A DNA stretch of 9,802 nt from Verrucomicrobiota bacterium (lineage in GTDB: Bacteria; Verrucomicrobiota; Verrucomicrobiia; Verrucomicrobiales; DEV007): the NCBI GenBank assembly GCA_027618625.1, contig JAQCER010000060.1:1-9802 (forward strand), in the 5' to 3' direction. The translations under genes were made by a program, and so were the position numbers. The number at the start of each line of letters is the position of its first letter. The stretch's first letter is position 1. Below, in pieces: positions 1 to 7,600 of the stretch. The notes beneath the pieces are model-generated. The model was not told the origin of the DNA. It did not search any database and saw only the letters and a program-made list of their open reading frames with translations.

Positions 1-345
1 CGTCCCCCAGAGGGCGCCCGCCACAGCGCCTACTTCCGCCACGCGTTCACGACCACCGAGCCCTTCACAGGGCTGCTGCTTCACCTGGCGCGGGACGACG
101 GCGCGATCGTCTATCTCGACGGCGAGGAAGTCGCCCGCACCAATATGCCCGAGGGCGCGGAAGATGCCCACGCGCTTGCCGCCATCGCGGTCTTGAACGG
201 AGCCGTCGAGACGGTGCCCGCAAGCCTTCCGATCGCCCGCCCGCTCCCCGCCGGCCGGCATGTCCTGGCCATCTCCCTGCACAACTCCTCGCCGACGAGC
301 AGCGACCTGCGCCTGGCCGAGGCGACGCTCTACGGGCTGCAGTAG
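1..345 (+). CDS. 3' end of a large protein ending in a galactose-binding-like module
   Basis: The reading frame is open from the first base of the window and stops at TAG 343-345, so 114 C-terminal residues are visible and the start lies outside. An internal ATG at 145 is not the real start, because the conserved module begins well before it. The visible part is a beta-sandwich like the galactose-binding-fold modules of secreted Verrucomicrobiota and Planctomycetota proteins: Y-F-R-H-x-F near residue 11, then L-x-R-D-D-G-A-I-V-Y-L-D-G-E-E-V-A-R-T-N-M-P, then H-V-L-A-I-S-L-H-N-S-S-P-T-S-S-D-L near the end. The same signature recurs inside the CotH protein encoded on the other strand. The N-terminal function (often a phosphoesterase, CotH or sulfatase-type domain in such proteins) cannot be known from here. 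GC is high: 44, 40 and 42 of 60 in the first three 60-base blocks, above the rest of the window. It converges on the minus-strand genes. Confidence 0.75.
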   Translation, partial: RPPEGARHSAYFRHAFTTTEPFTGLLLHLARDDGAIVYLDGEEVARTNMPEGAEDAHALAAIAVLNGAVETVPASLPIARPLPAGRHVLAISLHNSSPTSSDLRLAEATLYGLQ

Positions 346-477
346 AGGTGCGGGACGTCCGTCGAGCAATCACGCATGAAGTGAAGGACAACATCCACAC
401 CCCCATGGTGTCTTCTCTCATCCGTCCGGCCAGATCTTCACGCCTACCGCCTACCTCGCCAACGTTCTGTGGAGATC
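346..477. other. Spacer with no recognisable gene
   Basis: This lies between the stop codon of the rightward partial gene and the last recognisable part of the leftward gene remnant. I see no strong hairpin followed by a T run on either strand, so no terminator can be assigned to either converging unit. GC content falls here from the roughly 70% of the left gene to about 50% further right. The minus-strand frame that crosses it is mostly an antisense shadow of the left gene. Confidence 0.5.
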
Positions 478-808
478 AAAACGATCGGCTGCCTGCTGGA
501 GTTTGGTGACATCGCTCACGGAGGTAAATGAGTTGTCTTTCTTGCGAAAAGTGACGCCCTCCTTGATCAGCTCTCGCTCAATGAAGTTAAGTTGTGGCCA
601 TTGAGGTAGGCGGTGACCTGGAAAGGCAGGAAGGATCCGACGCGAACGCACAGTGGCCCCAGCACCTCATCAATGATGTAGAAGTAGTAGAACTGGTAGC
701 GGCTGCGCTGTTTGGAAAGGATCGTGTAATCGGGATCGTTGGTGGGGAACTTTGGTTCGCTGATGCGGAAACTCGGGCCCTGTTCCATGCTTCTGATGAT
801 GCAATAGA
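478..808 (-). pseudogene. Frameshifted, truncated remnant of an uncharacterised conserved protein family
   Basis: Two minus-strand frames join into one recognisable stretch. The first (about 808 to 590) contains M-E-Q-G-P-S-F-R, then K-Q-R-S-R-Y-Q-F-Y-Y-F-Y, then D-E-V-L-G-P-L-C-V-R-V and Y-L-N-G-H-N. The second (about 590 to 478) continues with N-F-I-E-R-E-L-I-K-E-G-V-T-F-R-K-K-D-N-S-F and ends near A-A-D-R-F. Joining them needs one frameshift at about 588-595. From memory this resembles the middle of a roughly 400-residue unnamed protein family, often multicopy in environmental bacteria, with the pattern K-C-x-x-Y-Y-x-Y, D-x-x-x-G, R-x-Q-x-x-x-P-F, L-N-G-x-x-x-x-x-x-x-L and R-x-D-N. Both the N-terminal and C-terminal thirds are missing. 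The upstream edge coincides with the stop codon of the CotH gene, and there is no start codon or ribosome site of its own. Function unknown. A sequencing error could explain the frameshift but not both truncations. Confidence 0.6.
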
Positions 809-3800
809 TTATTTTCCGTCTGGGACTAGAGCAACGTGTATGCGGAGGAATTGCTGTATCGAGCCATTAACCCGGATCTCTGTCGTCGCGGATACGGAGA
901 TTGAGCCTTCGCCATTGTCGGTCTCTTCGATGGTGACGTTCGTCACTGGCATCCAAGTGGTCAGGTCGGTAGAGTGCTCAACGGAATAAGCCACATCATT
1001 CGCTGCGGCTGCTCTGCGGTAACGAACGCCGGCAAATTCGCCTGCCAAGGGCTCTGGGATGCCGACTCCATCTGCCGAGCGCGGATGGGAATTCGCAGCG
1101 TATTCGTACAAGTTGCTCAGGAGGTCGTGATCGGGGTCTGCATCGAATCCTGCGATCGCGGGATCTTTGAGCTCGGCAGGGGAGAAGTGCTTTTTCAGCC
1201 ATTGGGAAAATCCGCCACCGCTGGCGGAATTGCCATCCCCTGCTCCAGGGCTTCCGAGGATGGTGCTGCTCGCCCGCCATGTGCCGGACTGGCTCCAGTT
1301 GATTCTCACGTTGGACTCATCAATGAGATTCAGGCTGAAGCCTTCGCCGTCAGTGGACGGATGCCAGTTGTCGTCGTAGTCGATCGCGAGGACACCTGCG
1401 AGTTCGAGCCGCTCTCCGCCGTTCGCCAAGTTGTCGGCAAACTCGCCAATGATCGTGATGCCTGCCCCGTAGCGAGCTTCAAATGCGCCTTTGTTCTGGA
1501 CGATTACCGCGTAGCCGCCAGGGGCAATGGAGGCCGCGTTGCCTTTGGTAAAATCGAAGTCGATCCCGTCGATGAATGCGAGGTTGAAGACCCTGACCGT
1601 CTCGCTGCTGATGTTGTGGATTTCAATGAACTCGAATTGCTCTCGATCCACAAAGCCAGCGTCGATCTCGGTGCTGGTCGGGGCAGGTGGATGATACATG
1701 ATTTCCGACAGCACTAGATTCCCGGCGTCTGCTGGCACTTCATTCATCCAGAAGTAGGCGGACACGGCGGCGCTCCACCGATCGGCCTGCCTGGTCCGGG
1801 CTTTGATCAAGGTTGAATCATTTAACACCAGAGGTTCTGAACTCACTGTGTGGTTGCCGTCCAGCGTCGCTCCGATCAGAAAGTCGGAGCTGCCAGCGGC
1901 GGTGTTCATGGCTTGAATGGCCAGCACGTTTGGACCCCGGCGCATTTTGTCGCGATGATTGCCGAGATCGATCACGAAATCCTTCACCGCGTCGTCGTCG
2001 GATCGGGAGTCAGTCGCATACGAATTCCACGTCACGGAGGCTGGAGTCCGATCTGCATCGCGGGCAATTTCCACACCGTTAAGCCATGCGACAAAGGTGT
2101 CGTCATACTTGAGGGCCATGCGCAGACTGTTGACGTTGGTGGGATCGTTGTTGAGGTTAAAGGTATGCCGGACATAGATGCTGGCGTTCACTCCCCGCAT
2201 GTCGGCTTTGATGTCGGTACCGATCGCGGCTTCGATTGGGCCACCTGGGGTCTCGAACCCCAGCGGGCTCGGCGCTTCTGGCCAATGGGTGTCATCAAAA
2301 TCCGGTTGCCTCCAAGCGTCTCCCAAAGCGTCATCGGTCGGCACCAGGTATCGAACATCCGAACCAGCAGCGATGAACACGACGTCGACTGGCCCGCCTG
2401 CAAATTGGATTGCGCTGGGGCTCGGTGTGCCATCAGGACTTCTGGGGTCGGAGCCATCCGCGGTGAAAACGACCGAACCATCCGGTGAGGACATGGTCAG
2501 TTCGAAATTGGGCACAATCGAGCCACCGGGTTGACTCAGGCTTGGCTTTGTCACAAACGCGCCATCCATCCATGCCATGCGATCGGCGAGCCACTGTTTC
2601 AAATAATCGACTTCCGATTGATACGTCTTCCGATCTCGGAATCCTGGGGGACTGATAAAGGTCATCACGCCGAGTACCTTCCAGCGGACGAAGTTGCGCG
2701 CTGCGGATTCCTCTAACAGAGCCGCGGTCTCATCGATGATGGCGTTCACGCGTTCCGTGCTCAGGATCTCCTCGCGCAGTTCCAGCCATCGCTCAGTGAA
2801 ACCATGCCAGAAAATGGGGTCATCTTCCATGCGTAACGACCACGAGGACCAGGAAGGCAGACTGGTAAACGATCGGTTCCAGCCTGCGGTGAAATATCCG
2901 GGATCGTCGCCACCTTCCGCATAGTTCACATTGCCAAGAGCCCAGTTGTAGTCCCACAGCGGTCCCATGATAATGACGCCGCCGCGTGGGATGTGGAAGA
3001 AAGTGCTGCCGCCATCAAAATTGCGCGTCCATTCGCGATAGATCTTGTAGTCGACTTGGGAATCCATGTTGGTGAGTTCGCGGTAGTGAACGCCGGTGTC
3101 CGGGTGCCGGAAGTCGTCGGCAAACAACGCCTTCTCAAAATCTTCGATGCGTGTCTTAATCCAGGTGCGTTGTTCCGCGTTCAATTCATCACGGTTCGGA
3201 TCTTTGTGCCGGTAGGGGATGCTTTTTTTACTGGTACGTGTCGAAAAGTGCGCGCCTTCCGGATTTCCGGATTCCATGACATAGCCGCCGGTGATCTGAC
3301 CGGGATCCGTGGTTTCTTCTGGCGGCTCAATATCAAGCCGGTCATCGTCGATGGTGATGCCCTCAATGAACACGTATACGCCCAGATAGTCATCACTGAA
3401 TGAGATTTCGTTATCGCCGTCTTGATTGATGAATACTTCGACAAACCGCGTATCCAGCGATGGCCAGCCGGCGTCCTGCCACAGGCGGTAGGTAATGACA
3501 TTGCGCATCAAGGATTTGTCGGTGTACGGGGCGGACAACACCCAGTCCGACTCGCCTCCCATGCCAAGCAGATTGAAGTTCTTTTCGTTGGCTTCGTCAT
3601 CCCAGAACTCGAAGTTGTATTGGTTCTTAGGAAATCCTGACGAACTTCGACCGCGGATTCTGAGCCCGCTATTCCCGCTGTAGTGGGGCGACAATCCGAA
3701 GTTGGCACGGCCTGAAATAAGATCGGGTTCAAAGATCAAGGTGCGGGCGGCCACCAGTGTCGCTGAAGACGTTGGTGGGATCGTCTTTCCAGCCGTGTCG

Positions 3801-4627
3801 ATGACCACAACCGGAAGATTCGAGCTGAAATTGGTGAGATCGTTGGCGATTTTGAGGAAGATCGCGCTGGCCGAAGGTCCAGTCAGGCCACCATTTTCAA
3901 CAACATGGGCGCGCAAATGCGTGTTCTTTGTGATAGTGATGGTGTCGCCGCTGGTGGCATTGGTGCTATTAAAGAGGGTCGGCAACTGCCCATTGGTCGT
4001 GTAGCGGATCTGCTGGCCTTCCCCGAGATCGGCAGTCACAGTGATATCCAGCGAGTCGGAAAAGGTTCCACCCGAACGGGAGAACGTTACCGTTTTGCCT
4101 AACGATGCCAGCGAGCGATTGGCAGCTCCAGGTGTTGGGGTTTCAAAGAATCCTGATCGGGCTCGATCGGTATCGTTGCCATAGGACACATCCGTGGTTT
4201 GCACCGGATAGGTCGGCGCAAATTCACTGATCACCGAGATGCCATCGGAACCCACGAGCGCCAGATATTCACCCTGCGCACTGAGTCGGAAGTTCGTGTG
4301 GAGTTGGCCAGTGGCATCGACACCATCCTCTGGATGGTTGCTGGAGGCGAAGACGATAAGGTAACCGCCGGATTCGAGCGCACCTGCAGGGAATTTCCAC
4401 TGCTTCAAATCATCAGCACGGTCGGTGAGAAACCAACCTGAAAGATCTACAGTTTCGGCGCCGAAGTTGTGAAGCTCGATCCAATCCGAATAATTGCCAT
4501 CGCCGTCAATCAGCGACGTCTGATTGCTCGCCATGAATTCGCTGATCACGACCGTTGATTGGCCGGACGCAACCGACTGTGCCAGCGTCAGGATCGTGGA
4601 GATTGCGCAGCAGCTAAGTTGTCTCAT
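809..4627 (-). CDS. Secreted CotH-family protein with two lamin-tail domains
   Basis: A protein of 1272 residues starting at ATG 4625-4627 and ending at TAA 809-811. Residues 1-22 form a signal peptide (MRQLSCCAISTILTLAQSVA, then SG). Lamin-tail domain 1 spans about 26-150 (V-V-I-S-E-F-M-A-S-N, W-I-E-L-H-N, V-D-L-S-G-W-F-L-T-D). A chitobiase-C-terminal-like domain spans about 178-258. The CotH kinase-like domain spans about 272-653, with G-L-R-I-R-G-R-S-S (321-329), K334 as likely nucleotide-binding lysine, L-M-R-N (373-376), G-V-Y-V-F-I-E (416-422) and G-P-L-W-D-Y-N-W-A-L-G-N (555-566). A second chitobiase-like domain (about 695-960) is interrupted by a galactose-binding-like module (about 746-924). 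Lamin-tail domain 2 follows (about 969-1095), then a D-x-D-x-D region (1162-1168) and a C-terminal S-T-D-L-x-x-W module (from about 1200). The mature chain has no cysteine and no membrane segment. CotH of spore coats is a secreted protein kinase; activity here is inferred. No clear Shine-Dalgarno precedes the start. It is probably co-transcribed with the lectin gene upstream. Confidence 0.85.
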   Translation of the reverse strand: MRQLSCCAISTILTLAQSVASGQSTVVISEFMASNQTSLIDGDGNYSDWIELHNFGAETVDLSGWFLTDRADDLKQWKFPAGALESGGYLIVFASSNHPEDGVDATGQLHTNFRLSAQGEYLALVGSDGISVISEFAPTYPVQTTDVSYGNDTDRARSGFFETPTPGAANRSLASLGKTVTFSRSGGTFSDSLDITVTADLGEGQQIRYTTNGQLPTLFNSTNATSGDTITITKNTHLRAHVVENGGLTGPSASAIFLKIANDLTNFSSNLPVVVIDTAGKTIPPTSSATLVAARTLIFEPDLISGRANFGLSPHYSGNSGLRIRGRSSSGFPKNQYNFEFWDDEANEKNFNLLGMGGESDWVLSAPYTDKSLMRNVITYRLWQDAGWPSLDTRFVEVFINQDGDNEISFSDDYLGVYVFIEGITIDDDRLDIEPPEETTDPGQITGGYVMESGNPEGAHFSTRTSKKSIPYRHKDPNRDELNAEQRTWIKTRIEDFEKALFADDFRHPDTGVHYRELTNMDSQVDYKIYREWTRNFDGGSTFFHIPRGGVIIMGPLWDYNWALGNVNYAEGGDDPGYFTAGWNRSFTSLPSWSSWSLRMEDDPIFWHGFTERWLELREEILSTERVNAIIDETAALLEESAARNFVRWKVLGVMTFISPPGFRDRKTYQSEVDYLKQWLADRMAWMDGAFVTKPSLSQPGGSIVPNFELTMSSPDGSVVFTADGSDPRSPDGTPSPSAIQFAGGPVDVVFIAAGSDVRYLVPTDDALGDAWRQPDFDDTHWPEAPSPLGFETPGGPIEAAIGTDIKADMRGVNASIYVRHTFNLNNDPTNVNSLRMALKYDDTFVAWLNGVEIARDADRTPASVTWNSYATDSRSDDDAVKDFVIDLGNHRDKMRRGPNVLAIQAMNTAAGSSDFLIGATLDGNHTVSSEPLVLNDSTLIKARTRQADRWSAAVSAYFWMNEVPADAGNLVLSEIMYHPPAPTSTEIDAGFVDREQFEFIEIHNISSETVRVFNLAFIDGIDFDFTKGNAASIAPGGYAVIVQNKGAFEARYGAGITIIGEFADNLANGGERLELAGVLAIDYDDNWHPSTDGEGFSLNLIDESNVRINWSQSGTWRASSTILGSPGAGDGNSASGGGFSQWLKKHFSPAELKDPAIAGFDADPDHDLLSNLYEYAANSHPRSADGVGIPEPLAGEFAGVRYRRAAAANDVAYSVEHSTDLTTWMPVTNVTIEETDNGEGSISVSATTEIRVNGSIQQFLRIHVALVPDGK
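1343..1723 (-). other. Lamin-tail domain 2 of the CotH protein
   Basis: Encodes about residues 969-1095. It carries N-L-V-L-S-E-I-M-Y-H-P-P, F-E-F-I-E-I-H-N-I-S-S-E-T-V, A-P-G-G-Y-A-V-I-V-Q-N and L-A-N-G-G-E-R-L-E-L. This is the bacterial lamin-tail pattern, with the S-E-I-M-Y-H-P-P variant typical of C-terminal copies. Confidence 0.75.
1856..2392 (-). other. Galactose-binding-like module nested in a chitobiase-type domain
   Basis: Encodes about residues 746-924. The module opens with W-R-Q-P-D-F-D-D-T-H-W (772-782) and contains I-Y-V-R-H-T-F, L-x-x-K-Y-D-D-T-F-V-A-W-L-N-G-V-E-I-A-R and N-V-L-A-I-Q. It is preceded by V-V-F-T-A-D-G-S-D-P-R (719-729) and followed by S-T-L-I-K-A-R (938-944). 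Those two pieces are the front and back strands of one chitobiase-C-terminal-like domain, so the module looks nested. It is related to the end of the gene at 1-345. Confidence 0.6.
2669..3814 (-). other. CotH kinase-like domain
   Basis: Encodes about residues 272-653. The family elements appear in the expected order: R-G-R-S-S with a following lysine, the L-M-R-N helix, the F-V-E-V-F-I strand, G-V-Y-V-F-I-E, and W-D-Y-N-W-A-L-G-N. In many relatives I remember the last motif as W-D-F-D-W; here the second acidic position is N561, while D559 is kept. Whether that changes catalysis cannot be judged without a structural alignment. An 11-13 residue acidic insertion sits between F-I (399-400) and Y-L-G-V-Y (414-418). 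Confidence 0.75.
3392..3427 (-). other. EF-hand-like acidic loop inserted in the CotH domain
   Basis: Encodes residues 401-412, N-Q-D-G-D-N-E-I-S-F-S-D. It fits a 12-residue calcium-loop pattern: N1, D3, D5, I8 and D12. Position 6 is Asn rather than the usual Gly. In ordinary CotH domains this connection is short (N-G-x-Y-x-G-V-Y). Calcium binding is inference from the pattern alone. Confidence 0.4.
4178..4552 (-). other. Lamin-tail domain 1 of the CotH protein
   Basis: Encodes about residues 26-150, directly after the signal peptide. The hallmark order is visible: I-S-E-F-M-A-S-N, D-W-I-E-L-H-N, V-D-L-S-G-W, a W-x-F-P segment, then G-G-Y-L-I-V-F-A. Lamin-tail domains are immunoglobulin-like folds common in exported bacterial proteins and often precede CotH domains. 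Confidence 0.8.
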
Positions 4628-4654
4628 GGAGATGGGGCTGCCACAAGTCTACGG
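4628..4654 (-). other. 27-base gap between the two operon genes
   Basis: The lectin gene ends at TAG 4655-4657 and the CotH gene starts at ATG 4625-4627. The gap holds no hairpin and no promoter that I can see, and no purine-rich Shine-Dalgarno at normal distance; the bases just before the ATG are CCCATCTCC. Short spacing and shared strand support co-transcription. Confidence 0.6.
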
Positions 4655-7600
4655 CTATTCCTGCACTACGCGATAGTAGAGTTCGGGCAGGTCCAATGTG
4701 GCTTCTGTATCGATGAAGCTGGTGAGCTCACCGTCAGATGCGTCCAGACCATCCGCAATTTCCGCCCAGGGATTCTCCAAACTGGTTGAAGTTTCGACGC
4801 GGTAGGTGCGACCGGGGACTGAGCGGAACGTGAGCGTAACATTGCCATTGGCCGGATCTCGGGAAAGCGAAATAATCTCGAATCCGAGAACTGCGCCACC
4901 CGTTGCGACCGCGATGTGGTTGAGAATCTGTTCTTCCGTAAGTGCGTAGTTGTAGATGGCAACTTCGTCGATGAAGCCCTTCCAGCCGAATGGGGAACTT
5001 TCCGTCCTGGTCCGACCGACGTACCAGTGGCCATCGTCGCCGCCCTGGTTCTGCAGATCTCCACCGCCTTCAACTTCGAGGCCAAGCACACCGTCGACAT
5101 AAACTCTTCCCACGCCACCACCGCCATCGCTTTCGCCGTCAAACATGCCGACGACATGATGCCACGTGCCCACTTCAAGCGGCTCCTCCGATGAGGGATC
5201 GAGAAACGCGTTCGAATCGCTGCGAATGACCATATCGACGAACCCACCGTCAGGGTTGTTGACGTCGAGTTCGAAGCTGCCATCCCATCGCGCCACAATG
5301 GGGGCGAATTGCGTGGTGGCGTCGTCATCGAGATTCACCCACGCCTCGACGGTGATCGAGGACTCTACCATCGGCCCGTCTTCGCCCAAATCCACATGCG
5401 TTCCGGGTTCGCCATCTAAGTGCATGGCGATTCCCAGTGCCGGGAAAGCGCTGGGCTGGGAGAGTTCGACCTCTCCGGCATACACTCCATCCTGGGCGCC
5501 GCGTTCGTCTCTTGCCGGGCTGTCGGTGCTGGTTTCTTCAAAGCGCCAGTAATGCACTGGCCGGTCCGCGAGCACGGTGCTCGCATATCTTCCCAACGGA
5601 CCAAACGGATTGGTTCCTGCCGGGTACACTTCGATCTCATCAATTGCAATCTGTGGCCCATTCGATTCTGTTACAATGCGAATTCCAGTAGCGTCGACGG
5701 GACCAACCATGTACACGTGCCGCATCAAATCCTGCGGTGTGTTGGAAGTCACGACCACCTTTCCGAGTGTGATCCAGTTGGAATCAGCACTAACCGTGGC
5801 ATCATTGGTGAACGACAGCGTGTAGGTTCCCAGCACACGGTTGTTGATAGCGCCGGTGTTGTCGCTACTCCATGCAATCACGCCAATGTTGGTGGTGGCT
5901 CCGGCGAGATCGACGATGATGGACGAATTGCCTTCCGCCGAAATCCATGATTTGGATTCGGCATTGTCGAGACCGTAGATGCCATTGATGGCGTTCTCCG
6001 GCCCAAACGGGGCGGCAATGTTCGCATCGGGTGAAAGGGCGGTGGCCCCATTGGCGGCGAGTGCGAAATTGGTGGCACCTTCGATGAACGAACCACCGAC
6101 AACGACGGCTTCTAAAATGGGGACGGGCGCGTAGATCTCGATTTCATCGATCGCGATTTGAGCGCCAATGGATTGCGTGAGAATGCGAATGCCGGTCGCC
6201 TCGACAGGGGCGAATGGATAGACTTGGCGCATCAGATCCTCTGGTGTGTTGGTGGGGATAGTGATACGACCGATCTCGGTCCACTCGCTGCCAACCTGAA
6301 CTACATCGTCATTGGTCGACTCCAGGATGTAGGTGCCAGTTACCCGGTTGCTGATGGCTGCGGTGTTGTCGCTTCCCCAGGCGACACGAGCAATGAGCGA
6401 GCGCTCTGCCAGGGCGACGAGGATGGATGAATTGGCTTCAGCCGAGATCCAAGCCTTGGAGGCGGCACTGTCGAGGCCATAGATGCCATTAATGGTATTT
6501 TCGGGACCAAAGGGATCGGCAATCTTCGCATCCGGCGAGGTCGCGACGCCGCCGTTGGCCGCCAGAGCAAGATTGGCGGCAGCATCCATCGTGCCGCCGA
6601 TTTCAATCGGCACGAGAATGTTGAACGGGATCGGATTGGTTCCCGCCGGATAGACTTCGATTTCGTCGATGGCGATTTGCGCTCCTGCTGATTGGGTCAC
6701 CACTCGAATCCCTGTGGCATCGAATGGGCTGAACTGGTAGACATGACGCATCAGGTCTGTGGGGGTGTTCGTGGTTACTGTCACCTTACCCATTGGCGTC
6801 CAGTTGGAGTCCGCGTTGACGGCCGCATCATTGGTGAACTCCAAAGTGTAGATGCCGGTAACCCGGTTGTTGATAGCACCGGTGTTGTCGCTGCTGAGTG
6901 TGACCAGTTCGACGCTGGAACTCCCGCCGGCGAGATCGATGATGATCGAAGAATTGCCTTCCGCCGAAATCCACGATTTGGATACAGCGTTGTCGAGCCC
7001 GTAGATTCCGTTGATGGCGTTTTCGGGTCCAAAAGGATCCGCGATCTTCGGATCTGGGGATGAGGCCACGCCACCATTCGCCGCCAACGCCAGATTGGTC
7101 GCTCCATCAATGAATGACCCGCCTATGAACACCGCGGTCAGCTCTGGAGTCGGAATGGGAATCGGAGTTCCAACAGGGTAAACTTCGATTTCATCGATGG
7201 CGATCTGCGCACCCGCTGATTCGGTCACGATGCGGATGCCGGTAGCGGCGAATGGATCAAACGCATAGAGGTGCCGCACCAGGTCCGCAGGCGTATTGGT
7301 AGTGAAGGTGACCCTGCCGAGGTTGGTCCACGCTGAACCAGCGCTCACGGCAGCGTCGTTGGTAAATGCCACTTTGTAGGTGCCCGTCACACGATTGTTG
7401 ATGGCTGCAGTGTTGTCGCTACTCCAGGCGATCATGCTGACGCTGGAACTTGCGCCGGCAAGATCAATGATGATCGAAGAGTTGTTTTCAGCGGAGATCC
7501 ACGACTTGGACTCGGCATTGTCGAGCCCGTAGATGCCATTGATCGCATTCTCTGGCCCGAACGGATCAGCGATCTTGGGATCCGGCGACGTGGCCAACGC

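Noticed and set aside
65..421. Minus-strand frame of 118 residues, rich in Arg
   Set aside because: Mostly the antisense shadow of the GC-rich rightward gene. The Arg-rich, low-complexity product is typical of a shadow frame.
346..477. Bidirectional terminator between the converging units
   Set aside because: No stable hairpin with a following T run was seen on either strand.
974..1717. Long open frame on the plus strand (247 residues) opposite the CotH gene
   Set aside because: It is antisense to a well-supported domain-rich gene, shows no recognisable domain, and open antisense frames are common in GC-rich coding DNA.
4625..4645. Possible lipoprotein signal in the CotH protein from Cys6-Cys7
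   Set aside because: The cysteines come before the hydrophobic core rather than after it, so they cannot be a lipobox. A normal signal peptide fits better.
5420..5950. Plus-strand open frame of 176 residues opposite module B4, with similar antisense frames at the other B modules
   Set aside because: The repeats give parallel antisense frames simply because the sense repeats are similar. There is no sign of selection on the antisense product.
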